28,338 nt of DNA, from the IMG/VR virus record IMGVR_UViG_3300021964_000384, positions 1 through 28,338 of that record; one strand, 5' to 3'. Numbering within the stretch: position 1 is the first letter of the stretch; every line of letters begins with the position of its first letter. The stretch comes from a virus. Of the stretch, positions 1 through 5,302 are shown one piece after another. Both the position numbers and the translations under genes were made by a program. The notes under the pieces were generated by a model. It was given only the letters and a program-made list of their open reading frames with translations, did no database searches and was not told the origin of the DNA.

Positions 1-45
1 GTCGCGCGTTACCCGTATAACAGCAAGCCAGAAAGAACCTATCAT
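1..45 (-). CDS. Start of an unidentified gene running off the left edge (15 codons visible)
   Basis: An ATG at 45-43 overlaps the TGA stop of the gpZ-like gene at 44-42 (ATGA), the coupling arrangement used throughout this operon. The frame stays open to base 1. It encodes 15 residues, MIGSFWLAVIRVTRD, with a short hydrophobic stretch followed by basic residues. Nothing can be said about function. The overlap is the only support for this being a real gene. Confidence 0.4.
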   Translation of the reverse strand, partial: MIGSFWLAVIRVTRD

Positions 46-677
46 GCGGCAGCCTTAAGCTTTGCCCGCTTGAACTCGCGGTTGAAGTGCTTATTGAACG
101 CTCTGCGGGCGGTCTGGTTCGCCTCATCATAAAAGTCGAACTGCTTTCTGATCCTGCCATCAGGTTCAAGGATATAAAGCATTTGCAGCGGATAGCGTGA
201 CTTGCCTACCCGCCGGACAATAGCGTCCTGTCCTGACTTCAGCTTAGTCTTAAACACCTTTGGCCTGTTCAGGATGTTGCGCGGCCTTCTCGCAGCCGTA
301 ACGCCGCCCCTAGATCGCAGTGGCATATCCCTGCCGGGGATAGCAATGTTCTGACCACGCGGTGTCTTAACGCCGCCAGTCGCCAGCCTTTGCAGATATT
401 CTCTATTACGCGGGCCAGTAGGATAGTTCTGCACAGTTGATACCAGCCTTTGAGTGGTCGCCCGGTTCTGTCCCCTGATAGGCATAAGCATCGCCTTCAG
501 GAAGGCAGGATTGCGAACAGTGACACTGCTGGGCCAGACACGCTCAATCGTATCTTTACGCACATCAAATGCGGTATCGTTCAGAGCATTACGGGTCGCC
601 TTTGGGATAAGCTGCTTGCCCAGACCATCTAAAGCTCTGGTCACTTGAGACAAATTGCTTTGAACGCTTATCTGCAT
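42..677 (-). CDS. Minor tail protein Z-like protein (211 aa)
   Basis: This basic protein resembles the gpZ family of minor tail proteins, which act at the head-proximal end of siphovirus tails during tail completion. The family-like signature is at the N terminus: a short strand, then LGKQLIPKATRNALNDTAFD (residues 20-39), matching the usual pattern of 'P.A...ALN.TA.DVR'. The rest is rich in Arg and Lys, and the last 25 residues are helical and strongly basic. The start ATG overlaps the stop of the zinc-ribbon gene upstream. The position is odd: it ends the early minus-strand operon, about 20 kb from the tail genes at 20-21 kb, where gpZ is normally found. Another basic nucleoid or head-tail protein is possible. 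Confidence 0.55.
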   Translation of the reverse strand: MQISVQSNLSQVTRALDGLGKQLIPKATRNALNDTAFDVRKDTIERVWPSSVTVRNPAFLKAMLMPIRGQNRATTQRLVSTVQNYPTGPRNREYLQRLATGGVKTPRGQNIAIPGRDMPLRSRGGVTAARRPRNILNRPKVFKTKLKSGQDAIVRRVGKSRYPLQMLYILEPDGRIRKQFDFYDEANQTARRAFNKHFNREFKRAKLKAAA

Positions 678-865
678 TACTGCATTACCTCATCATCAAG
701 CTCTAGGATCACCACTGTGCCATTGCCCAGCCCGGACGCATCGAACAGAACTGCATCACAGTTGTCGCAGTTTATCTTGCAGGAATGCTCATAGACAATG
801 CCCATTGTGTCGGCATTGCAAGAGTGGCAGACCACATAATCATCGAAAAAAGAAACCGCATCCAT
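677..865 (-). CDS. Small zinc-ribbon protein (62 aa), start lying in a hairpin
   Basis: The protein carries two Cys pairs, CHSC near residue 13 and CDNC near residue 33, plus another Cys between them. This is the layout of a small zinc ribbon, and the C terminus is acidic. The frame is open further upstream to an ATG at 1000, but that would overlap most of the lipoprotein gene and give an unconvincing N-terminal sequence. I therefore chose the ATG at 865, which has a weak CAGG ribosome site six bases ahead. Both that site and the start codon sit in the loop of a 12-bp hairpin (851-889), so translation or transcription may be controlled there. The exact role is unknown; a DNA- or RNA-binding accessory role would be typical for phage mini zinc ribbons. 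Confidence 0.55.
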   Translation of the reverse strand: MDAVSFFDDYVVCHSCNADTMGIVYEHSCKINCDNCDAVLFDASGLGNGTVVILELDDEVMQ

Positions 866-889
866 AGCCTGAGCATAGATGCGGTTTCT
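851..889 (-). terminator. 12-bp perfect hairpin with U-tract, over the start of the zinc-ribbon gene
   Basis: The arms at 851-862 (AGAAACCGCATC) and 878-889 (GATGCGGTTTCT) are perfect inverted repeats around a 15-base loop. On the minus strand the stem ends in TTTCT and is followed directly by TTTTT, the form of a rho-independent terminator. It lies 20 bases past the lipoprotein stop, but the next gene starts inside its loop. It may be a partial terminator or attenuator limiting expression of the zinc-ribbon and gpZ-like genes, or an RNA structure exposing the start codon. Confidence 0.6.
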
Positions 890-909
890 GCCGGGGTCAA
901 TCCTGATTG

Positions 910-1140
910 TCAGGAATGAGAGAGAACGCTGTGGCCCCGACCTGTTAAACACTTGTTGACCATCGTCCGGTCGACAGGTTCGCCGGGGATCACAAACCAC
1001 CCCCGGCTATCCTTTATGATCTGTCGGCATTCATTGAGGTCGCGCTGATAATATTCAGCCTTCCCCCCGGATGCCCGCAGATCAACAACCGGCTGATAGC
1101 TGCAAGCAGATAGCATAAATGCTATAATCAGATACCTCAC
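910..1140 (-). CDS. Small outer-membrane lipoprotein (76 aa)
   Basis: The N terminus is a lipoprotein signal peptide: MRYLIIAFMLSAC with lipobox LSAC and the modified Cys at residue 13, giving a mature protein of about 63 residues. The mature part contains Tyr-Gln-Arg-Asp-Leu near residue 31 and ends with a CLTGRGHSVL segment, a pattern shared with small 'glycine-zipper-like' lipoproteins of bacteria and phages. Two further Cys residues are present. The start is GTG, overlapping the stop of the upstream 41-aa membrane protein as GTGA, with a GGGGGTG ribosome site. It could act in lysis (o-spanin-like), superinfection exclusion or envelope modification. I cannot choose between these. Confidence 0.7.
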   Translation of the reverse strand: MRYLIIAFMLSACSYQPVVDLRASGGKAEYYQRDLNECRQIIKDSRGWFVIPGEPVDRTMVNKCLTGRGHSVLSHS

Positions 1141-1262
1141 AGCGCACCCCCGAACTTAGCAATCAGATGCCAGAAGGTATATTCCGGCCCGAATATGTTG
1201 AACCAGCCCATCACAAACAGGGCGATGCAAACATACATGATGAACTCAAACACCGCTTGCAT
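1137..1262 (-). CDS. Single-span membrane mini-protein (41 aa)
   Basis: This reading frame encodes a short protein with one strongly hydrophobic segment (about residues 5-22, FEFIMYVCIALFVMGWF) followed by an aromatic, weakly charged tail ending FGGAL. A good ribosome site, AAGGG, lies nine bases before the ATG. The gene starts inside the end of the upstream 135-aa gene (17-base overlap), and its TGA overlaps the GTG of the lipoprotein gene. Membrane protein plus lipoprotein resembles an envelope-acting pair such as a spanin or exclusion pair, but the protein is much shorter than a normal i-spanin. Function is unknown. Confidence 0.6.
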   Translation of the reverse strand: MQAVFEFIMYVCIALFVMGWFNIFGPEYTFWHLIAKFGGAL

Positions 1263-1653
1263 CTGACTTGCCCTTTCTTACAAAACTGCTCACGCCCTTC
1301 TTAAGAAAATTGCGGTCAAGAAACTCACCCTCAAGCGGCACTTGCTTGCATTCCAGACGATTGACATACCCGTATGCTGAAACTGCTCTCATCGCCACCG
1401 GCTGCATCTTACGCATCCTGAACTTGCAGGAGAAAGGCTTGCCGCTGGTGTCATAGCCTCTGATCTCAAGAAGCTGACCCCTCCGCTTCGGGTCTTGTTG
1501 CAGCAAAAAGGTGATGCCGGTCGAAATCAGATCATCATCTTCTGGGCAATCATCTGCCTCACAAACATCCACATCAAAATCTGAGTTTCGGTATTTGTCG
1601 CGGATTTGCTTTGCAAAAAGTTCACCCAGTTCTGGATCAAAAATATCAGTCAT
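1246..1653 (-). CDS. Hypothetical phage protein (135 aa)
   Basis: I do not recognise this family. The protein has an acidic N-terminal half (MTDIFDPELGELFAKQIRDK, then an Asp/Glu/Cys-rich segment) and a basic C-terminal half ending in Lys- and Arg-rich sequence. No membrane segment or catalytic motif is evident. The frame extends ten codons upstream to 1683, but the ATG at 1653 is preceded by a textbook ribosome site (AAGGGAGAGTAAG) and begins two bases past the upstream TAA, so I use it. It belongs to the minus-strand early operon and shares its translation leader exactly with the gene starting at 2154. Confidence 0.65.
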   Translation of the reverse strand: MTDIFDPELGELFAKQIRDKYRNSDFDVDVCEADDCPEDDDLISTGITFLLQQDPKRRGQLLEIRGYDTSGKPFSCKFRMRKMQPVAMRAVSAYGYVNRLECKQVPLEGEFLDRNFLKKGVSSFVRKGKSDASGV

Positions 1654-1654
1654 C

Positions 1655-1954
1655 TTACTCTCCCTTTTCTTTGCGTTCTTCAAGAACTTCCATCAGGTCT
1701 CTAATTGAGCCAGTGTTATTAAGCATCTCAAGGTCTCCAATATAATCATCGAGCATCAGAACAACCTCATCGAATTTGCGCCAAATTTTACGATAGTCAT
1801 CCTCAAGAGGTATTTGGCCAGTGCCTTCGCCGAACTTTGCGACATGAATGAAGCCCTTACGAACAGCATCATCGGCTGACATCATTTCAGCAAGGAACTT
1901 CTGTTCAATGATCCAGTTGCCCTTTTCATGAGAAATAACACTCATTTTTTTCAT
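1655..1954 (-). CDS. Hypothetical helical acidic protein (99 aa)
   Basis: This is a mostly helical, acidic protein with no motif I recognise. It starts MKKMSVISHEKGNW and ends in a charged helix rich in Glu and Lys (MEVLEERKEKGE). The spacing of Leu and Ile in the final 40 residues suggests an amphipathic or short coiled-coil helix. A strong GAGGAGGGTGAG ribosome site precedes the ATG, which overlaps the end of the 67-aa gene upstream by four bases. It is an early-operon accessory gene of unknown role. Confidence 0.65.
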   Translation of the reverse strand: MKKMSVISHEKGNWIIEQKFLAEMMSADDAVRKGFIHVAKFGEGTGQIPLEDDYRKIWRKFDEVVLMLDDYIGDLEMLNNTGSIRDLMEVLEERKEKGE

Positions 1955-2154
1955 CTCACCCTCCTCTCAACAGTTGTGTCTTGCCCGAAAAAAAAGCCCC
2001 CACCATCTACAAAACTTCCCCAGCTGGTTTTTTCCAGCAGGATAGCATTGTAATGACCCAGACAATTAGCATTGTCTTGCATTTTTTGATAAAGCTGACC
2101 GGCGAACTCAAATCTTGCGCCGCCCTTGATTGAAGAAAATTTACAACGATACAT
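1951..2154 (-). CDS. Small conserved-looking phage protein (67 aa)
   Basis: The pattern 'F.F.G..Y.K....A' (FEFAGQLYQKMQDNANCLGH, residues 15-34) resembles a widespread group of short phage proteins that fold as a small beta-barrel-like unit and have no assigned function. The N terminus, MYRCKFSSIKGGARF, fits the 'F..I..G..F' lead-in of the same group. The start has the AAGGGAGAGTAAG ribosome leader identical to that of the gene starting at 1653. The role is unknown. Confidence 0.6.
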   Translation of the reverse strand: MYRCKFSSIKGGARFEFAGQLYQKMQDNANCLGHYNAILLEKTSWGSFVDGGGFFFGQDTTVERRVR

Positions 2155-2183
2155 CTTACTCTCCCTTGATTGGGGCGGGGCCG

Positions 2184-2402
2184 TTAGGCCACCAACCCAT
2201 TAGTGTTCAGCAATTCAAAAACATCAGCCTTACATTCGCGCAGGGTCTGATGACTTCCACCGATATAGTTATCTGTCCACGCCCCGTCATCGCAGCTTTT
2301 GTAGATGTATATTGGGCTAATTTTTCCATCGCCGTAACCGTCCCAGTTGTGGCCGACCACCTCATATTCACTGTCAAGATTGGTGCGTTTAATTTTAAGC
2401 AT
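2184..2402 (-). CDS. Hypothetical protein, first gene after an early promoter (72 aa)
   Basis: I do not recognise this family. The protein is rich in Asp, Gly and aromatic residues in its first half (EYEVVGHNWDGYGDGKISPI) and ends in a short helix. No membrane segment or metal site is clear. A GAGGGAGAGAACG ribosome site sits directly before the ATG. It is the first gene downstream of the strong sigma70-type promoter at 2438-2466, with a predicted leader of only about 30 bases, so it should be among the best expressed genes of the left-hand operon. Confidence 0.6.
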   Translation of the reverse strand: MLKIKRTNLDSEYEVVGHNWDGYGDGKISPIYIYKSCDDGAWTDNYIGGSHQTLRECKADVFELLNTNGLVA

Positions 2403-2437
2403 CGTTCTCTCCCTCGATGATTTGTTTCCACAATACC

Positions 2438-2466
2438 TTAATACGACACCTCAATAGTATTGTCAA
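2438..2466 (-). promoter_or_regulatory. Sigma70-type promoter inside the 3' end of the zinc-ribbon gene, with flanking inverted repeat
   Basis: On the minus strand, TTGACA (2466-2461), exactly 17 bases, then TATTAA (2443-2438). The -35 element matches the consensus perfectly. The -10 contains the stop codon of the 59-aa zinc-ribbon gene. A 7-bp inverted repeat, ACAATAC (2430-2436) and GTATTGT (2457-2463), brackets the spacer and touches both elements, so a repressor could bind there. It would drive the genes from 2402 leftward. Confidence 0.65.
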
Positions 2467-2617
2467 CACTTTTTTCATCTTTTTTTTCCACAACCACTAG
2501 AGAGCAAGTCGGGCAAGTCCAGCCTTTCTCTGATTTTTGCAGATAAGTCCTACAAGCTGGGCAGCGATCCTGCTCAAGCAATTCCCTCATATAGCCGTTA
2601 CCGATCTCAATCGTCAT
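2438..2617 (-). CDS. Two-CXXC zinc-ribbon protein (59 aa)
   Basis: This short gene encodes two knuckles, CPAC (residues 19-22) and CPTC (35-38), separated by 12 residues including a central Trp (KGWTC), a typical zinc ribbon. The C-terminal tail is charged (VEKKDEKSVDNTIEVSY). It starts at an ATG overlapping the stop of the replication-initiator gene (ATGA at 2617-2614). The last 30 bases double as the promoter for the next block. The role is unknown, but overlap with the initiator gene suggests it is made together with it and may bind nucleic acid. Confidence 0.7.
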   Translation of the reverse strand: MTIEIGNGYMRELLEQDRCPACRTYLQKSEKGWTCPTCSLVVVEKKDEKSVDNTIEVSY

Positions 2618-3432
2618 CGCATTAGCCCCAATTCTCGCGGATTATCTAGCCCATTGCCCAGCCCCAGCCAGTCCGCATCTGTCTGGTCGGTCTGCATGAA
2701 AGCTAAAACATCTTTGTGGATCATGTCGAAAAGAAAGCCCTGCGACTTGTATCGCTCCCACATCTGGGTCGCCACCCTGTGCGCGTATTCCTTTTGCCGG
2801 TCAGACAACCCCCGCTGCCTTTTCTGCTGTGAAGGCGCATTTCCGGGCCGCTGGGCGGTCTTAGCATCAGTCCTGCACCACCGCTGCCAGAATGCTTTGA
2901 GGGAACTGTAAGCGGCTTTATGCCCGTTCTGAGCATCCCACAGCTGAATATTAGTCCAGACTTCCTGCCAATCTAGGCCCAAATCCTGTGCATACTGCTT
3001 GCAATCATCATCTGGTTCCCAATCAGCCAGCTTTTGCCGTTTAACACTTTTGGCCTTTTTCTTAACTGGCTCCCTATTATTTATAGGTAACGGTTCTATA
3101 TAATGGTTTGTGTGCCAACCTGTCACCCCAGAAAGTGACAGATTGTCACCGCAGAAAGTCTGACCTGACAGATTGTCACCCCAGAGAATGTTATACAAAT
3201 CGGATCGTTTGTAACGCTTTTGCCGCGTAATCCGGCCTGTGGTTTCCAGCCATTTGAGCTTGCGGATCACAGTCCTCTTGCTGCAACCAGAAATGGTCGC
3301 AATCCTGTCGATGCTGGGCCAGCACTCGCCTGTGCTTTCGTTGTAGTGATCTGCCAGAATGACCAGAATGAACTTAGCCACCGGGTCATCAATCTGCATA
3401 TCAAATACCGCTGAAATGCGCTTAATGCTCAT
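2614..3432 (-). CDS. Phage replication initiator with winged-helix domain (272 aa)
   Basis: The N-terminal ~75 residues form a helix-turn-helix/winged-helix domain of the kind found in phage O-like replication proteins: AKFILVILADHYNESTGECW, a recognition helix in SIDRIATISGCSKRTVIRKL, and the wing after WLETTGRI. A low-complexity, Gly/Asp/Asn-rich linker (about 82-104) is encoded by iteron-like DNA repeats, then a Lys-rich stretch. The C-terminal half (about 150-190, Trp-rich) resembles the helical tail of phage initiators that recruits the host or phage helicase. The frame extends to 3465, but the ATG at 3432 has a GAGG site and an 11-base overlap with the upstream gene. No helicase or loader gene is in the window. 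Confidence 0.75.
   Translation of the reverse strand: MSIKRISAVFDMQIDDPVAKFILVILADHYNESTGECWPSIDRIATISGCSKRTVIRKLKWLETTGRITRQKRYKRSDLYNILWGDNLSGQTFCGDNLSLSGVTGWHTNHYIEPLPINNREPVKKKAKSVKRQKLADWEPDDDCKQYAQDLGLDWQEVWTNIQLWDAQNGHKAAYSSLKAFWQRWCRTDAKTAQRPGNAPSQQKRQRGLSDRQKEYAHRVATQMWERYKSQGFLFDMIHKDVLAFMQTDQTDADWLGLGNGLDNPRELGLMR
3073..3189. other. Candidate replication origin: iterons plus AT-rich stretch inside the initiator gene
   Basis: Three copies of a TGTCACCSCAGARARW-type repeat start at 3121, 3144 and 3174. Next to them, 3073-3108 is AT-rich (TATTATTTATAGG, TTCTATATAATGG) and could be the first melting region. Iterons beside an AT-rich block within the initiator gene is the design of the lambda origin inside gene O. 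Function is inferred from that analogy. Confidence 0.6.
3121..3189. repeat. Iteron-like direct repeats with internal dyads
   Basis: The 16-base units are TGTCACCCCAGAAAGT (3121-3136), TGTCACCGCAGAAAGT (3144-3159) and TGTCACCCCAGAGAAT (3174-3189). The 14-mer GACAGATTGTCACC is exactly repeated at 3137 and 3167, 30 bases apart. TGACA-GAT-TGTCA dyads occur at 3136-3148 and 3166-3178, and TGTCAC/GTGACA pair at 3121-3126/3135-3140. They encode the repeated GDNLSG-like peptide of the initiator. Confidence 0.75.
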
Positions 3433-3622
3433 CGGCCTCATCCAAAAAAGTCTGATATTCTGCATCCAGCTTTTGCCGGGTCAGGCCCATCCGCAAATCC
3501 CAGTAATTGTCGGGCAGCTGACCAGTCGTGTCACAGGTCATACATTCCTCTCTAACCTCATCGCCCCAGATGCCAATGACAAAGATATAGCCCTCACCAT
3601 CACAGTCCCAGCACTTAATCAT
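3422..3622 (-). CDS. Small DnaJ-type zinc-finger-like protein (66 aa)
   Basis: Two Cys pairs in 'CxxCxGxG'-like settings, CWDCDGEG (residues 4-11) and CMTCDTTGQL (27-36), resemble half of a DnaJ cysteine-rich zinc domain. Many phages carry such short stand-alone versions. The C-terminal 30 residues form an acidic helix. It overlaps the gene upstream by eight bases and the initiator gene downstream by 11 bases, so it is expressed immediately before the initiator. The function is unknown; protein or nucleic-acid binding is the general expectation. Confidence 0.65.
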   Translation of the reverse strand: MIKCWDCDGEGYIFVIGIWGDEVREECMTCDTTGQLPDNYWDLRMGLTRQKLDAEYQTFLDEADEH

Positions 3623-4025
3623 CCTTGCCCCCCATCAATTCAGCTGCAATCGCGGCATAACCAGCCACATCCACCCAGCTGTCCCAGTGATCTTCTTTGC
3701 CGGTCATCCGGGCAATCTTCACCGCTATCATCATGCGCGAAACAGTCAGCGGGGTGATTTTCTGCCCCAATATCGCCGACCACATATCAGCGATGTTCTG
3801 TAAATTCTGCTCCGGCTTCCCGTAGTTTTGCTGACGCATAGTGGTGACTTTTTTTGCTTCATCAAGCAAATCGTTTCTGTCCATTTTTACCTCTCTGAAA
3901 AAGTATCCAAAGCCCGGCCCTTCTTCGCCCCGGCTTTCTCCGTGATGCCCGCCAAAGTCTCGGTATTGCCAACCTTCAGGCGGTTCAGCACCCTTGACGC
4001 AATACCGAAAAACCAAATCACTCAC
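3615..4025 (-). CDS. DUF6378-like phage protein with N-terminal extension and possible second start (136 or 89 aa)
   Basis: Residues about 50-130 match a common phage domain (I believe DUF6378): LLDEAKKVTT, then NYGKPEQN, MMIAVKIARMTG and a final DSWVDVAGYAAIA. It is helical and resembles MazG-like folds, but its function is unknown. The first 47 residues are a separate Gly/Arg-rich segment (GWQYRDFGGHHGESRGEEGP), in the same frame from a GTG at 4025 that overlaps the upstream TGA. An internal ATG at 3884 has a much better ribosome site (AGAGAGG) and gives the normal 89-aa length. Both products may be made, or two ancestral genes may have fused. Confidence 0.65.
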   Translation of the reverse strand: MSDLVFRYCVKGAEPPEGWQYRDFGGHHGESRGEEGPGFGYFFREVKMDRNDLLDEAKKVTTMRQQNYGKPEQNLQNIADMWSAILGQKITPLTVSRMMIAVKIARMTGKEDHWDSWVDVAGYAAIAAELMGGKDD

Positions 4026-4236
4026 TGCTGTCAGGCCACCCGCCGTAGTCTAGGCCGGTAACAATCTGGGTCGCTTCCCGGTTTATGCGGCCAAACTTAT
4101 CAAAGTCAGCCCCAGCAGCCTCATCGCCAAAAGCATCGTCAGGCAGCGCAGCATCCCATTGTTGCCGCAAATATTCGACCTGATTGATGCCCATCACCCG
4201 GCCCTTTTCAAGTGCGTCATTTCTAGGTGGTTTCAT
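4018..4236 (-). CDS. Hypothetical acidic protein (72 aa)
   Basis: I do not recognise this family. The first 14 residues are basic (MKPPRNDALEKGR) and the rest is acidic, with EYLRQQWDAALPDDAFG in the middle and an Asp/Gly-rich end. No Cys pair or membrane span is visible. The ATG at 4236 carries the AAGGGAGAGT ribosome leader that recurs in this operon. The gene overlaps the GTG start of the DUF6378-like gene. Confidence 0.6.
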   Translation of the reverse strand: MKPPRNDALEKGRVMGINQVEYLRQQWDAALPDDAFGDEAAGADFDKFGRINREATQIVTGLDYGGWPDSSE

Positions 4237-4256
4237 TACACTCTCCCTTTTTTAGA

Positions 4257-4673
4257 TTAGATTTTTACAAAGTCCTTTATGTTAAAGTAACCTTGCAGCT
4301 GGAAGTCATCTGGGTCGCCCCGGTCAAACCGACCGCCCAGAGAAATGTCCCGCCAACGCTCAAAATCCACCAGACCGATGCAATCAGTCCAGCGCACCGC
4401 CAGCCAGCAGGGCAAATAGGTTATCATAGTCATCTGATTTGCGTTAATTATTTTATCAAGAGAAATCATGAAATTCGGATATTTGAAGCTGGTGCAATTT
4501 CTGTTTTTGACCTCGACCAGAGCAGTGACTTTGCCGTTCTTCACCATCGCAAAATCCATCCGATACTTAAAGGGCAGCTTGTATGCCTCGCATCCTCTGG
4601 CTGCACAAATCTGGTCGATGATTTCACGCTCATTATCGCGGTCGGCTTGCGTTTCGTATAGCTTGCGACTCAT
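4257..4673 (-). CDS. PD-(D/E)XK nuclease-like phage protein (138 aa)
   Basis: The core is an N-terminal helix with Glu16, then Asp40 in YRMDFAM and EVK at 54-56 in ALVEVKNRN. This is the acid, strand, E-x-K order of the PD-(D/E)XK nuclease fold. The following YPNFMISLDKI helix is typical of short versions found in marine phages. The rest has several aromatic residues but no other recognised motif. It ends in a basic FNIKDFVKI. Its start overlaps the end of the upstream 73-aa gene by four bases. It is likely a DNA-processing enzyme acting with the nearby resolvase, but its substrate is unknown and it may be a non-catalytic relative. Confidence 0.6.
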   Translation of the reverse strand: MSRKLYETQADRDNEREIIDQICAARGCEAYKLPFKYRMDFAMVKNGKVTALVEVKNRNCTSFKYPNFMISLDKIINANQMTMITYLPCWLAVRWTDCIGLVDFERWRDISLGGRFDRGDPDDFQLQGYFNIKDFVKI

Positions 4674-4891
4674 GTAGACCTCTTAGGAATGCACACAGCG
4701 GATACGACAGGCGCACCCGGATCGGAAGCATTATAGTGGAACTCGACCAACATTTCCATCTGTCCATTAGCGTCCAGAATGCACTGATTGTAGGTTTCAT
4801 AGACCGGGTGGCTCCGAAATCCAAAGCATCGATTTACTGGCTCACCCGTTACGCTGTGAGCGATGCACATGATAATCGTAAATTCCCACAT
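4670..4891 (-). CDS. Small probably secreted protein (73 aa)
   Basis: The N terminus, MWEFTIIMCIAHSVTGEPV, is hydrophobic and may be a signal or anchor. The rest contains a Cys in a YNQCILDA context and ends AVCIPKRST. A similar 'FRS...C....CVPR' layout occurs in the gene at 9303-9530, so the two could be distant relatives with a disulfide. A TTG at 4894 lengthens the frame by one codon, but the ATG at 4891 overlaps the upstream TGA (TGATG) and follows a GGGGAGG site. The function is unknown. Confidence 0.6.
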   Translation of the reverse strand: MWEFTIIMCIAHSVTGEPVNRCFGFRSHPVYETYNQCILDANGQMEMLVEFHYNASDPGAPVVSAVCIPKRST

Positions 4892-5196
4892 CAAAGCCTC
4901 CCCGCCAATAGATCAAGAAAGTCCTCATAATCAATGACCGCCAGCGGCTTCTGCCTGTCGGCCCCGACCACCAGAACATCCGCATCAGCGATGTGCTGGT
5001 AAAGGAACTTGAAACCATCAGCCCGCTTTTTTGCCTCGATTTCCCAGAGCGTCCTGCCGATTTTTATATGCACATCGTTCTTGATTGACCCGGCCCCGGA
5101 TAGCGGGACGCGGTATGCTTCAAGCCCGTGAGCCTTAGCTTTGTCAACCAGTTCACGCTCAAATCTTGAGCCTTTTTCTTTTTGTCGGTTCGGCAT
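4891..5196 (-). CDS. Hjc-like Holliday junction resolvase (101 aa)
   Basis: The length and motifs fit archaeal-type Hjc resolvases used by many phages: KGSRFERELV with Glu13, a conserved Ser/Gly loop RVPLSGAGS (residues 29-37), Asp41 in KNDVHI, and EAK at 54-56 in WEIEAKKR. The final 45 residues form the usual helix and strand after the active site. Such dimeric enzymes cut four-way junctions, here likely clearing recombination and replication intermediates before packaging. It is the first gene of the minus-strand operon and lies opposite the recombination operon. A -35-like TTGACA lies 46-51 bases upstream. Confidence 0.75.
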   Translation of the reverse strand: MPNRQKEKGSRFERELVDKAKAHGLEAYRVPLSGAGSIKNDVHIKIGRTLWEIEAKKRADGFKFLYQHIADADVLVVGADRQKPLAVIDYEDFLDLLAGRL

Positions 5197-5217
5197 CTGA
5201 AAAGCTCCTTTGCTATG

Positions 5218-5247
5218 ACGCTATGATGCTGTGCGTAATTTTGTCAA
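5218..5247 (-). promoter_or_regulatory. Minus-strand half of a divergent promoter pair
   Basis: TTGACA at 5247-5242 on the minus strand is a perfect -35. The best -10 I see is TAGCGT at 5223-5218 with an 18-base spacer, a weak match. The direct repeat GCTATGA (5212-5218 and 5220-5226) overlaps the -10 and could be an operator. It would transcribe the resolvase gene starting at 5196. Confidence 0.45.
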
Positions 5248-5269
5248 GAAAAAATGTAAAAAGTATATT
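5241..5269 (+). promoter_or_regulatory. Plus-strand promoter of the recombination operon
   Basis: TTGTCA (5241-5246), 17 bases (A-rich), then TATATT (5264-5269). Both elements match sigma70 consensus well. Its -35 overlaps the minus-strand -35 (5242-5247) by five bases, so the two promoters cannot easily be used at once. Transcription would begin near 5276 and reach the nuclease gene at 5303. Confidence 0.65.
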
Positions 5270-5302
5270 GACCTGTGCTTATACTGGTGATTAAGGTGGG
5301 GC

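Noticed and set aside
677-1000. 107-codon version of the zinc-ribbon gene starting at 1000
   Set aside because: The extra 45 residues overlap the end of the lipoprotein gene and look like out-of-frame reading. The ATG at 865 is preferred.
3121-3189. CRISPR-like array
   Set aside because: The repeats are short and the spacing is 23 and 30 bases within a real coding gene, with no cas genes. They fit iterons better.
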